From Atkinsonella hypoxylon (taxonomy: Eukaryota > Ascomycota > Sordariomycetes > Hypocreales > Clavicipitaceae), in contig JFHB01000085.1 of the NCBI GenBank assembly GCA_000729835.1, positions 1 through 64,000 on the forward strand: DNA of 64,000 bases. Direction: 5' to 3'. Numbering within the stretch: the first letter of the stretch is position 1; the number at the start of each line of letters is the position of its first letter. Position numbers and translations under genes: made by a program. Below are positions 33,990-44,988 of the stretch, in pieces. The notes beneath the pieces were generated by a model that was not told the origin of the DNA, searched no databases, and saw only the letters and a list, made by a program, of their open reading frames with translations.

Positions 33990-36795
33990 ATGCCATCCGA
34001 AAAGACGCCTTTCTACGACCCGGTGCCTCCTACTTACGATGAGGCGCTGGCAAGTGGAAGCCATCGCGACTACGACTGGGGCCAATCTAGATCGTCGTTA
34101 GACCATAACGATGCCGACGAAATAGAACAACAGCCCTTAATACGCCAAGCCGAGAGCGCCGCTGGTCCGTCCAGGACGCTCCCTGAGCACCGGCAGCCGA
34201 CGGCCGAGACCGATGACGAATCAAGCCTGCTCGAAAGCGGAAGCAATATCGATGAAGATGAGGATGGGGACGAAGAAGCTGCCCAGGTACGGCAAGAGAT
34301 GCAAGAGATGGAAATAGAAGAACCGACGCGGTACAGAGCATCTGTATGGAGCAAGAGGATCCCCTTCTCATTATCATTGCCAAAATTGAAGTGGTCTTGG
34401 CGGCCAAGGTTACCACGGCTTCGCATACGGCTTCCTACGCGTACCCCCGAACCCTCGAATAGCGAAAACGAGAGCGAAACCCAGACGAATACTGAAACGA
34501 GACGCTGGGAGTGGCCACATGTCAACTCCATGACCATGATTATAGTGTTTGCAAGGCTTCTCGCCCTCTTCGTAGTTCTTGGGTTTGTCTACTTCCTATT
34601 CGCAAGCGGATTCTTTAATGGTCTCGACACTCCGCTTCCCGGAGGCATGCGGTTCGACTCAGAGGACCTGAAGCATTTCTTGCAATCCAACATTGATCCC
34701 TTAAGGATGCGAGCGTCTGTTCTGCATTACTCTCATTACGCTCATATTGCCGGCACCGAGGGAGACTATGCGACGGCGCTGGATGTTCAAAGCATGTTTG
34801 GACGGGCAAACCTGGAACAAGTCAAACTTGATGAATTCTACGCCTATGTCAACTATCCCCGAAAAGATGGACGGACCGTGCAAATCCTGGACGAGGATGC
34901 CAAAAATCCTGTCTGGACAGCGAAGCTTGACGAGGAGGAGAAAGGAGGCGAAACCGCGGGACGCCAGACTTATGCTTTCCATGGCCTCTCGAAATCCGGG
35001 AATGTCAAGGGTCCGCTGATATATGCAAATTATGGATCCAGAGATGATTACCAAAAACTGAAGGACAGTGGGATCGATACGAAAGGAGCCATCGCCTTGG
35101 TCCGCTACTATGGCACCCAGAAAGACGATGCGCTCAAAGTAAAGGCTGCGGAACTTGCTGGCTTTGCTGGCTGCATTATCTACAGCGATCCTGCCGATGA
35201 CGGATTTCTCAGGGGTGATGTTGCGCCGAAAGGACGATACATGCCAGAAGACGCTGTGCACCGTGGCTCCGTTGGTCTCAAGGGCTGGGTGATTGGAGAC
35301 GTCCTTACTCCTGGGTGGGAGAGTAAGAAGGCAAACCAGAGGGTGAAGATTGAGGATGCGCGTGGATTGCCCAAGATTCCAAGTCTGCCGCTTTCTTGGA
35401 GAGACGCCAAAGTACTATTGCAGCACCTCAAGGGCCGCGGACAAAGGGTCGCGGACGGTTGGCAAGGTGGCGTTCCTGACGTGGATGAGTGGTGGACAGG
35501 CGACAATAAGTCACCAATCGTTCGTCTGCAGAACGAGCAAGATGAAGTCGAGAGGCAGCCGATATGGAATGTTTACGGCAAAATCGAGGGCATGGAACAA
35601 TCAACGAAATCCATCATCTTAGGAAACCATCGGGACACGATGGCCTTTGGCGCAACGCAGCCTCACTCAGGAACGGCAGTCATGATTGAGCTTGCACGTA
35701 TTTTCGGCAATCTGAGGAGTCGAGGCTGGCGCCCGCTGCGGACAATTGAATTCATGTCTTGGGACGCCGAAGCGTATAACATCATTGGCTCGACCGAGTA
35801 TGTCGAGCAAGCCTTGGATGCTCCATCATCTATAAGAGAAAACGCTTATGTCTATGTCAACCTCGACGCCGCAATCACTGGGCCCGACTTCCGAGCCAGC
35901 GGCTCTCCTATCCTTCAGAGAGCTCTCATTCGAGCCATGGACCGGGTCGTCGACCCCAGCACTAATGCAACACTGAAACAAGGCTGGGAGAGTCGCAAGT
36001 CCATGCTGGAAGGACTTGGGGGTGGGGGTGACTTTGTCCCATTCCAACACGTAGCTGGTACAAGCTCTATGGACCTCCAATTCGCCGGTGGCCCTATACC
36101 GTTCGGGTCAAGCTATGACAATTTTGATTTGGTCGAACAAGTCATAGACCCGAACTTTGTGTATCATGGTCTCCTGGGGCAAGTTGTTGGACTACTCCTT
36201 CTTGACTTGGCAGACCGTGCTATCATGCCTTTCGACACCGTAGGCTACGCAAAGCGGCTCATTTCTTGGGTTCATGAGCTTGAAACATGGACGAATGCCC
36301 AAAAAGGCGCTAAGGAAGGCGCATCTCAGATATCTTTCAAAGAACTGAGCGATGCCGCAGAGTTGATCAAAAGCAACGCGGAGAAATTCGAGAAGTGGGA
36401 GCTAGAATGGGATCATTCAATACTGACGAGTAATGGATTTGAGGCAAATGGTCTCGGGCTCCAGCGTCTAATGTATAACGACAAGATGGCTGCATTTGAA
36501 TCCGCGCTTCTGGATTTGGAGTATGGTGGCGGCGTAAGTTCCATTCAATTGCTCTTTCCTGCATAACTTCCAACTCCACAGCATGTTAATGCCAATGTCG
36601 CAGATCCCGAACCGCACCCAATTCAAGCACGTTGTATTTGGCCCGCAGAAGTGGTCTACGTACGATATTTCTTTGTTTCCCGCAATTCGTGACACGGTAG
36701 AGGCTGGGGATTGGGAAAAGGCTAAGCTGATTACATCCAAAACTGCCGCCGTGTTACGGCGAGCCGCCACGATACTGCAGCTGGGCAACTCGTAG
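33990..36795 (+). CDS. Transferrin-receptor-like M28 family protein (Tre1/Tre2-like)
   Basis: Type II membrane protein, 911 residues, exons 33990-36533 and 36604-36795 (70-bp intron). The cytosolic N terminus has a PPTY motif at residues 13-16 (PPxY, a binding site for Rsp5/Nedd4 WW domains), acidic tracts, then one membrane span about 180-206. A PA domain (about 390-480) and M28 fold follow, with the TfR dimerisation domain at the C terminus. Compared with glutamate carboxypeptidase II, His377 and Asp453 are kept (His547, Asp626), as is the catalytic Glu424 (Glu594). Three zinc ligands are replaced: Asp387 by Gln557, Glu425 by Ala595 and His553 by Gly706. It is therefore probably a pseudo-peptidase like yeast Tre1/Tre2, which help Rsp5 send transporters to the vacuole. 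The role here is inferred. The frame is open upstream but without an ATG. Confidence 0.88.
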
Positions 36796-37302
36796 CCCCA
36801 ACAGCAAGAGGAGGACGACCTGTTTACGATTCCGATGGTGTTAGCGATGGGTTTTCTCTCCTCGTGAGTAGTTTGTGCGCTGTCTATCCGAAACTCGTTC
36901 GGTGATCATGGTCTGAGCGAGAGATTTGAGTTGTATGCAAGGGAACGAAGCCTGCTACAGATGCAGCTTGGTCCTTCTTTTGTTTCTTGTTTTCTGTAAA
37001 TAAGGGATCAAAATGGCATTGCGTGGAGTTGGGTTACTTCTGACGCGAATTAAAGGAGCTTTCCTTTTCACTCTTCACTTTTTGTCTCCATAGGTCACTG
37101 TCAGATGAGCGGAATGCTTCATGCGATTTATTCACTTTGTACTTGGAATTCAGCGAGCTTGTCAAGCATGCTTGTGTGATTGCACAGGTGGAACATCTCA
37201 TTCTGTAGCAAATCTGCCTTGTAAATCAACCTAATAAAGCTCAAATTTCACAATCATCATTTCAGAGCCTATCCGCCGTCGCATTCAAGATACACATGTC
37301 TA
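36796..37302. other. Convergent 3' spacer
   Basis: 3' flanks of the Tre1-like gene (+) and dap1 (-). AT-rich with no structure noted. Confidence 0.5.
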
Positions 37303-37979
37303 CTACGTCGGCTCCGTAGCCTTCGCAGCATTATATTCATCCACAGATACCAGCTTGCCGACAACATCATACTTACTCAAGAAAGTGTCCTCCCAGCCCT
37401 GTAGAGCATCCATCTCAGACGGGCCCAGCCCATCAAGCGGATCCAACGGCCCGGACAGATCCTTAGTCAACATGTCTGTATCAAAGCTATGGCAAGCAAG
37501 TCCCCTGCTCGCATCTCGACCCGCGAAATTCGCATACGGACCACCCGGACCGTAGAAGCTCCGTCCATTGCTCACATCGAACACGCGGCCTCGAACCGCG
37601 AAGAAGATCGGCCCGTCGTTCTCTCCGTTGAACGGGAGGAGTGTCCGAGGGGTGTACGTGCGGAACACCTTGGGAGGTGGTCCGCGAGGAAGAGGCGGCG
37701 CGGCGTTCGACCTCACGAATGTAGAGTAGGCGGTGTACAGGAGGACGCTTAGGAGCACGAAGTTGAGAGGGGTGAATGGGGTGGTCAGGCTGGGTCGAGA
37801 AGGTAGTCAGCATAAGTCAGGCTGGTATGACATGGAATAGTATAAGAGTGCTGACACCGGCAGATAACTTCGGAAGCACGAGTCGAACAGCGGTAGTTGC
37901 TGAAAAGCGCGATGGGAAGTCCTACCTGGAAGCTTCTTTAGACGCCTCTTGGACCACCCGATGGCCCACGTAGTCCATT
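37303..37979 (-). CDS. dap1: Membrane-associated haem/progesterone receptor protein Dap1
   Basis: Cytochrome b5-fold MAPR protein that binds haem and supports cytochrome P450 enzymes of sterol synthesis (Erg11, Erg5) at the ER. Two exons, 37979-37927 and 37789-37303, encode 179 residues; the intron is 137 bp. A membrane span sits at about residues 26-41 (NFVLLSVLLYTAYSTFV), followed by a proline-rich linker and the haem domain. SFYGPGGPYANFAGRDASRG carries the two tyrosines, Tyr97 and Tyr103, that correspond to PGRMC1 Tyr107 and the axial-ligand Tyr113. The first exon (MDYVGHRVVQEASKEAS) is inferred from reading phase; it gives a plausible short N terminus. Length and motif order match yeast and fission-yeast Dap1. 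Confidence 0.9.
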
Positions 37980-38612
37980 GTAGCGAAGTCGAACTCGTCC
38001 AACAAGACTTCAATACGCTAATGCAACAAGGAAGAAATTCAAATGGAGTATAAATAGCCCGAATGGCATTAGAGCGCACTTGTTGGCGAGGAGGACAATG
38101 TAGTCGGAGGCTGGAGTGGCGGGTTTCTGCGTACAGGTTGCCCCGCTGCGGCACTGCCCAGGGCTCCCGCATTGGTGTTACCGCTCGACGGAATTTCTAG
38201 ATACGCCGTATAGCGTTTGGTTGTTCTCAATCACAGTTTGGTGAGTACCGCTCATCACGAAGCAACGTGATGGTTGAAACTTGGGTTGACGACATCTGGG
38301 AGGATGCACAAAAGCGTGGTAGAATATCGCGCGCTACTAGATATGCATGCAGCCACACACCAATGTCTAGCAATAACGTAGTGAGTGCCAGCCCGTTATG
38401 TATTGTAGAGTATAAAACGTCCATGTTTTCATGGACGACAACCAAAGAATTATAGCAATAGTGGAGTTGTGCTTTTAGCATGAAAGAGAGGTTGGATTAT
38501 TTCATTTTTGGTTTGTATTTGTAAATCTAATATAACTGGTTTTCTTGTCTTGATATTGTCTGCGCTGAATGTTTTTTCGAGTCTCAGCTCAACTCGATGC
38601 CCAAAGGCCATC
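37980..38612. other. Intergenic between dap1 and ola1
   Basis: Tandem minus-strand spacer, serving as dap1 promoter and ola1 3' flank. Small frames at 38227-38481 and 38508-38612 are not supported as genes. Confidence 0.5.
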
Positions 38613-40188
38613 TCAACCCTTGGCCGCACCAGCCTTAATCAAAAGAATGTCTCCGTCCTCGACAACGTAGTCCTTCCCTTTCGTCATCATCTTGCCTTTG
38701 GCCTTCACTTCGGCTTCATCGCCAAGTTCCTTCAAGACATCAAAGTTATAGACAATGGCTTGAATAAAGGTCTTTTCAAAATCCGTGTGAATTACACCAG
38801 CTGCCTGAGGGGCCTTGGTACCAATGCGGATGGTCCATTGCCTTACTTCGTCCGCACCGGAGGTGAAGAAGCTGCCCAACTGCAACGTCTTTCGCATCTG
38901 AGTGACAAGTTTGGGCAGAGCTGACTCGGCGCCGACTTTTTTCTGCTCCTCCAAAGACTCGGCCTCCGTCTCGAAGCGCGTCAAACGCTCTTCATACGAC
39001 ACGGAGATAGGGATCACAGTGTCACCGGTCGCGTGCTCTTTAATCCATTCCACAATCTTAGGCAAGTGCTTATTCTTCTTGCGAACGTAATCCTTCTCAG
39101 AAAGGTTCACGAGATAGACAACGGGCTTGGCTGTGAGCAAAAAAAGAGGATTGATGACTTCAACCTGTTCAAATGGTTAGCATGCCGTTTTATATAACAG
39201 AGTTGTGTAGAGAACTGGCTACGACAAAATGGAATTATGCTTCTGTCAGAATCAAGTTTATCTCACGATGCACTCTAGCGTTGTTTAGGTGAGGCATTCG
39301 ACGAGCTGGGATTAGGTTCAGGCCAAAAGGCCTTTTGTCATCATAAGAAGCCCTTAAGAAAGTATAAAGGGTAGATATGTCACACGAGGACAACAATGGA
39401 AGGGAGCGAAAGAGAAAGACAAGGAAGCGAATGTGGCTTCTCACCTCTTTAGGGCCCCAGTCACCCTTGCGAACATCTTTTCCGTCTTGCAGCCAGGCTA
39501 AGACCTTTTCGATGATGTCTTGCTCCGCTTTGGCCTTCTTGAGCTCCAAGCTTTGACCGCCCATGCGAGTCTTCTTCTTCTGGTTCTCTAGAGCCTTCTC
39601 CACGAACTCAATATCCTTAAGTCTTAGCTCCTCGCTGATGATATCCAAGTCCCGAGTGGGATTAACATCACCCTCGATGTGGATAATTTCGGCGTCGTCG
39701 AAGCATCGAACGACCTGGAAGATAGCATCGACAGCGCGAATATGCGACAAGAAAGCATTTCCAAGACCAGCTCCAGTAGATGAGCCGCGCGTCAAACCAG
39801 CGATATCATAGACCGTCAAATTGGCAGGAACTCGAGATTTAGGTTTGTATTTTTCGCACAACCAGTCAAATCGAGCATCGGGTACAATGACACGAGCCTC
39901 TTCAGGATCAATGGTGGCATAGGGGAAATTCTTTCAAGCTATCAGCACCCCGGATCTGGGGCGAAAGACGAGGGGGGGCCTCATACAGCTGGGTTGCCAA
40001 GGTCGCATTTTGTGATGGCCTGGAACAATGTGGACTTGCCAACGTTTGCAAGACCGACCTGATACGTTCGTTAGCACCCAAGGGGGGGTACCGAAGGAGA
40101 CTGGTAAACTCACAATACCACTCTTCAGGTTATTGCCGGGTCGTCCCAGAGGAATCTTTTCCTCTTGAACAGCCTTCTTAGGGGGCAT
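38613..40188 (-). CDS. ola1: Obg-like ATPase Ola1 (YchF family)
   Basis: Cytosolic P-loop ATPase of the TRAFAC class, linked to translation and stress responses. Four exons (40188-40114, 40058-39987, 39930-39445, 39164-38613) give 394 residues, the standard length. Introns are 55, 56 and 280 bp; the last is unusually long for this window. The P-loop GLANVGKST spans residues 27-35, in the very short second exon, and NFPYATIDPEEARVIVP follows. DIAGLTRGSSTGAGLGNAFLSHIR is the switch II segment. The G4 position reads NLSE at 231-234 in place of NKxD, the replacement that shifts specificity from GTP to ATP in this family. The C-terminal TGS domain (about 305-390) ends KGKDYVVEDGDILLIK. Assignment is secure. 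Confidence 0.96.
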
Positions 40189-41192
40189 TTTGTTTCTTGA
40201 TTTTGCGTAAGATCGGTAGGGTATGATGATAATAAATACGCGCCGGGCGACTGAAACTTGTCCAAGAGCTGCAGACCTGGCAGCGCGGTGGAGAAAAAAA
40301 GACGTGGCAAGAGAAGAGAAGGCAGATGGGAAAACAGTAGGTAACGTCGTGATGAACGACGTGGCTGCTGAACAGCCTGTACCAGTTTGGATGAAGAGAG
40401 GTGAGGGAGGGACAGCCAGGAACGCCTGCTCAATCGGAAGATGTAGACGATATCTGGAGCTGGAGTGTTAGCAATGAGAAGAAGAGAAAGGCTGGCTGCA
40501 AAATTGCGACGAAGGAATTTCAAGAAGCTCCCCCACCACACCCCCCTAATACTTTTGGTGCGTGGGCAGAAGGTAGTATGGCTGGGCTGGGCTGGGCTGG
40601 GCTGGGCCACGGCCCTGTCTTTCTCGGAGCAAGTATTTTTCCTTGAGCTTAGCAGAATGCGAGCTTCCAGGGCCAGCATCCGTCGGAGTTTTACGTATCT
40701 CAGTGCCAAATGCGTCATAACCCGAACGGGTGGTCGAATTACGCCTCGTCCAGTACCTGCTTAGCGCAGCTGACCTGCCTGCACGTTGATAAATATACAT
40801 GCATCGACTAGAATGCCTTTGACGGGTCTGAGGCAGGCTTACATGGAGTAAGCTGGGAACTGCGCCTGACATGCTCTGCCTCCGGACCTGGCTGGACATC
40901 CCTCCTGTTGTTAGTCGCTATTGAGCTCAGCGGAATAGAAAGAGAAGCATCTAAGAAGCCTTCTTAGAAGTCAAGTCCCATTCTCCTTTCACCTTTCACC
41001 CTAGCTTTTCACTTTTATTCCCCAGCTCATTCGGCAGTGCTCGAAAAGTTTTATCTTCTGCGCCGCTGATGATCATCGCAGCACAATCACAACCATCACC
41101 ACTGCTCCATTGCTCCATTGCTTCATTGCTGCAATTTTGATTTTCCATCAGGTAAGACATCGAGGTCCCGAGAGCCGAGTCAGTTCTCGACA
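40189..41192. promoter_or_regulatory. Divergent region between ola1 and the PPPDE gene
   Basis: About 1 kb holding both promoters. It contains a GGGCT pentamer array at 40581-40608. The several long overlapping frames here (for example minus 40125-40718) reflect composition bias, not protein families. A potential donor (GTAAGACAT) at 41153 suggests an untranslated-leader intron for the downstream gene is possible. Confidence 0.45.
40581..40608 (+). repeat. (GGGCT)n microsatellite
   Basis: Five tandem copies of GCTGG/GGGCT in the ola1 upstream region. The G-runs spaced by CT could form a G-quadruplex on the plus strand. Confidence 0.85.
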
Positions 41193-42011
41193 ATGTCAAC
41201 GCCACGACATAGTACCAGCCAGCAAACGAGCAGGCATAGATCTACTTTATCGCTGCAAAAGACAGAGATCAAAATAAATGTCTACGATTTGCTGCCGGTT
41301 TGTGAACATCCCGAGTTCCCCTGCTTTGCAGCCGAGACCGTCAAAACTAACCTACTGTCATGTGTAACTCTGCAGCCAGGCAGGCTCTCGTCGGTTCTCT
41401 GGACCGTTGGCGCATCATTACTCCATTCTGGAGTAGTCATCAACGGGAAGGAATATGCTTATGGCGGGCACGATAAACGTGGCGTAACTGGCGTGTACTG
41501 GACGAAGCCCAAGACCGAGCCGTCCGGCGGCACATTTCGTTGCGAAATCTTACATGGGTTCACTCTCGCTACCCAAGAGGAGATTGATACCACATTGCGA
41601 AGCGCATCGGAGGAGTTCTTGGGTACTTCATACAACCTTCTCACAAAAAATTGCAATCATTTCACGTCTTATCTCTGTCAAAAGTTGACCAGTAATCCCG
41701 GTCCTGGTTGGCTGAACCGAGCTGCGAGCATTGGGGTTGCTCTACCCTGCGTCGTTCCACGTGAATGGATTGAGCCGCCCGACTACGAGACTGCCGATGG
41801 CGAGCTTTTGAACGAGGAAGACGACACAGCGGACGAGTCGTCAAGAATGCTTTTTCGATCGAGGCCACATTTTCTGTCGGGAGGCACGAATGACGACGAG
41901 GAGTGGGATAGCGAGGAAGAAAGACGCAAAGGTGGGAATGGGAAAGGCAAGCGGGTATTACGAGATACGTCTGGCCGCAATATCCCTCCCGCAGAACGCG
42001 CCCCCATATAG
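41193..42011 (+). CDS. PPPDE-domain (DeSI-type) cysteine isopeptidase
   Basis: Predicted deSUMOylating/deubiquitinating isopeptidase of the PPPDE superfamily. Two exons, 41193-41297 and 41376-42011, give 246 residues. The catalytic His is in LHSGVVING, near residue 60, and the catalytic Cys is in NLLTKNCNHFTSYLC, near residue 125; WLNRAASIGVALPCVVP follows as in plant and fungal DUF862 proteins. After about residue 165 the tail is acidic and then basic, probably disordered. The 78-bp intron has a GTTTGT donor and an ACTAAC branch site. It contains no stop and is a multiple of three, so retention would insert 26 residues between INVYDLLP and PGRLSSVLW, a junction that is continuous in relatives. 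Substrate is unknown. Confidence 0.88.
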   Translation: MSTPRHSTSQQTSRHRSTLSLQKTEIKINVYDLLPVCEHPEFPCFAAETVKTNLLSCVTLQPGRLSSVLWTVGASLLHSGVVINGKEYAYGGHDKRGVTGVYWTKPKTEPSGGTFRCEILHGFTLATQEEIDTTLRSASEEFLGTSYNLLTKNCNHFTSYLCQKLTSNPGPGWLNRAASIGVALPCVVPREWIEPPDYETADGELLNEEDDTADESSRMLFRSRPHFLSGGTNDDEEWDSEEERRKGGNGKGKRVLRDTSGRNIPPAERAPI

Positions 42012-42305
42012 CTGGACAACATTCAGCTCGTTGGGTAGCAACCTATCATTTGTCTTTGTGCTGATTCTTTTTTCAAAATGGTTTTGCACGGCGTTCCGGG
42101 GTGGTAAGATAAGATACCATGTACATCGGAATACTTTTTCAAAAGTATCAAATGAGGGAGTCAGTGGTTTAATTCAAACTGACTTAGTTTCAGAACTACA
42201 ACCGCTATATAGAATGTAGCTAGCACAATTAGATATACAGTTGTGCCTTTTGGGGCTTCCCTTTCTCAGGTATGCCTTGCACATCCCAATGCCGTCTATC
42301 GACCC

Positions 42306-43079
42306 TTACAAACGTCTCGGCTTTTCGCTCCTCGTGCCACCGAACTTGATACGAGTAGAGTCTGCGATCCGAACGATTTTGTCTCGCAATATTTTGCCTT
42401 CCGGGCTCATCAGCACCTTCACAGCAGCTTCTCGCCCTTGGCCAAATCCTCGCAGAACCAATTCAAGTTTCTTAATCCGCCCTGGCCATCCAGTGTGGAT
42501 CAAACGCTCTAGAACATATTTGGTGAGAGAGTAGGCTGAATCAAAAGTTCCACGTCGAGACTTTCGATATCCAATGTTGCCGCAGGACATGGAGATGATA
42601 GGTTCGCGATTGGGCTTGGTGCAGGTAATGTGTGTGTTATGCTTGTGAGAATAAACGTGGAAATGATATGGTTCTTGCTCTTGTTCGGTTTGTTGTGGCG
42701 GTTCGTACGGCTTGCCTGACAGCGCGCTTGTATCGAGGTTGGATTTGGTGTTAAGAGCCTGAAAGACCATGCTCTGAGATAAGTCGTTCATGGTATTGAG
42801 TTGTTGTGCTGATCTATTTCGAGCCGTCGACGGATTGTTCAGCATGTTCTCGAGAAAAGACTCGGTCTTAGGACGGGCCTGAACTCTCTTCAGCTGGTCG
42901 ACCTCCGAATCGTCCCATCGCGCAGCTGATTGCGAAAAAAGCCGTGAAGATTGGGGTGGACATATTGAAATTGAGCTAGTAGTTTGTCGAAAGCTGAGCG
43001 ACAGCGCGCTGAGACGAGTCGTTAATGAACGACTCATTCTGCAAACACGAGCTCGTGCAAAAGCCGGGCGATAGGACAT
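42306..43079 (-). CDS. mrps18: Mitochondrial small-subunit ribosomal protein uS11m
   Basis: Single exon, 257 residues. The first 50 or so residues are rich in Arg, Ser and Leu with few acids, a typical mitochondrial presequence (two in-frame Met codons: the first at 43079, another 14 codons on at MSRSLTTR). The S11 domain starts around residue 135 with YHFHVYSHKHNTHITCTKPN and contains SMSCGNIGYRKSRRGTFDSAY and RGFGQGREAAVKVL. It ends with IADSTRIKFGGTRSEKPRRL, the expected rRNA-binding C terminus. A low-complexity insertion rich in Gln/Glu precedes the domain. It is transcribed away from tim44 from a 239-bp gap. Confidence 0.94.
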   Translation of the reverse strand: MSYRPAFARARVCRMSRSLTTRLSALSLSFRQTTSSISICPPQSSRLFSQSAARWDDSEVDQLKRVQARPKTESFLENMLNNPSTARNRSAQQLNTMNDLSQSMVFQALNTKSNLDTSALSGKPYEPPQQTEQEQEPYHFHVYSHKHNTHITCTKPNREPIISMSCGNIGYRKSRRGTFDSAYSLTKYVLERLIHTGWPGRIKKLELVLRGFGQGREAAVKVLMSPEGKILRDKIVRIADSTRIKFGGTRSEKPRRL

Positions 43080-43318
43080 GCAAGATGAGTTCTAATCATT
43101 GAATTTCAGATGCAAACCCCTGCCCAGCTTACATGAGAACATAGACAAGATGCCAAGCCCCGAAAATTTGCCGAACTATGGGCGCGCGCTCCCCCTGCAG
43201 CCGAGATCGCTAGAGCCAAAATTTCTATCCTGTCTACTGCAAGTCTGCCCCCCTCCGGTTGCTCCTACGGACAAGACAAGACGCACTTTGTGGATTTTTC
43301 CCACACTCTCCTCGCAGC
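43080..43318. promoter_or_regulatory. Short bidirectional promoter of uS11m and tim44
   Basis: Only 239 bp separate the start codons of two divergent mitochondrial-biogenesis genes, so both promoters must overlap. A CCCCTCCGG/CCCCC-type stretch lies near 43185-43260. No specific factor site can be assigned by eye. Confidence 0.6.
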
Positions 43319-44988
43319 ATGAAATTCTTAGTTCGAGGCGCAGCTAATTCTGAAAATTTCCTTACGAGGGCATCTATCCACATAATGAACTCCTATGGTA
43401 GATCCCCAGCATATAGGAGGTTAGCTTCTCAGCTTTCCTGGGCTTCTCAACTTTCTACACACGCAAATATTTACAGCGCCACAACTATTGCAACAATATC
43501 TCCCTTACGATCTCAATTATTGCTTTGCGAACTTCGGTCCTTGCCCATCGGCGCGCAGACTAGGCAGTTCCACATGAGCAAGAAGGCATCTCAGGATCAT
43601 AAGTCCAAAAAAGATGCTGCCAATTCTGCCTCAGCCGAGGCTGGTACAGATAAAGCCAAATCGGAACCCAACGATCAAGAGTCGAAAAAAGCCAAAACTG
43701 AAGAAGCCAGCGAGGAATCCGAGGCCAAGGAGGATGGCAAGAAGAACAAGGAGGACATGCCTCCACCGCCCCCTCACGGCGATAAGACTCCTTGGCAGGT
43801 GTTCATGGAAACCATGAACTCCGAATTTCAGGCATCCAAAGAATGGAACGAGTCGACGAAGCAGATTGGTGCCGCAGCGCATCAGTTCTCCGAGAGCGAG
43901 TCGGTACGCCGAGCTCGTGAAGCTTACGAGAAATCAACTGGTGCAATCTCTTCCACAACCTCAAAGGCAGTTAAGACGACGGCTGGAGCCATTGGAAAAG
44001 GCGCAGCTTGGACTTGGGACACCTCAGTCATGAAAGGAGTTCGAAAAGCCGCCAATGTTACGGGAGATGCTGTAGATAAGGCAACGAAACCCATTCGTGA
44101 GACGGAGGCGTATCGCAACGTCAAGAATGTCATAGATGATGGAAGCTCCTCTAGATATGGTGGTTGGGTTGAGAAAGAAGAGCGCAGAAAGAAGAGAGCC
44201 ATGATGGAGCAGCAAAATCCTAAATATAATCAAGTCATGGAGGAGGACCCGAAGTAAGTCTTGCTTTTTTATTCTGCACCCTAGGGGATACTGCGAGCTG
44301 ACATATGACTAGCGCGGGTACGAATATCACCCTTCACAAGGATGCTGCCTGGAAAGAAGCCTGGAGGGATTTCCGAGATAAGAACAAATTTGTACAAGGT
44401 CTTTTCACCATGAAAGGGCGATATGAGGAGTCAGAGAATCCTTTGGTTTCGACAGCTCGAAGTATTACTGACCGGATTGGGGGCTTCTTCGCAGAGAACG
44501 AAACGGCAATTGTTATCAAGAAGTTTCGGTCTATGGATCCTACATTCCAGGTAGAGCCTTTCCTACAGGAGCTTCGAGAGTATATTCTCCCAGAAGTCCT
44601 CGACGCCTACGTCAAGGGCGATACGGAGACATTGAAGCTGTGGCTATCTGCTGCTCAATTCTCGGTGTACGAGGCTCTGACAAAGCAATATCTGCAGGCA
44701 GGGATGAAATCAGATGGTCGCATCCTTGATATTCGTAATGTTGATATCCTTCGAGCCAGACTGCTAGATCCTGGGGAGGTCCCCGTCTTCATCATCACTT
44801 GCAGAACACAGGAAGTCCACGTTTACCGTAATGCCAAGACCAACGAGCTTGCCGCTGGCATGGAGGATAAGGTCCAATTGGTCACTTATGCCATTGGCAT
44901 TACCAGACTTGCGGAAGATGTAAGCAATCCCGAAACTCGAGGCTGGCGCCTGATTGAGATGCAAAAGAGTGGTAGAGAATGGCATTAG
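43319..44988 (+). CDS. tim44: Mitochondrial import motor subunit Tim44
   Basis: Peripheral matrix-side subunit linking the TIM23 channel with mtHsp70. Exons 43319-44253 and 44313-44988 (59-bp intron) give 536 residues. The start at MKFLVRGAANSENF was chosen because it is the first ATG of the frame with A at -3; Met at 43386 is a possible alternative. The N terminus is a basic mitochondrial presequence with a likely cleavage region near RQFHMSKK. A Lys/Glu-rich stretch (about 85-145) and PPPPPHGDKTPWQVFMETM precede the helical mtHsp70/TIM23-contact region. The C-terminal Tim44/MBA1-like domain (about 330-530) contains ARSITDRIGGFFAENETA, MDPTFQVEPFLQELREYILPEVLDAYVKGD and GWRLIEMQKSG. Assignment is secure. 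Confidence 0.95.

Noticed and set aside
40125..40718. Long minus-strand frame overlapping the ola1 start
   Set aside because: It shares DNA with the ola1 first exon in another frame and starts at no family-like sequence; probably leader DNA.
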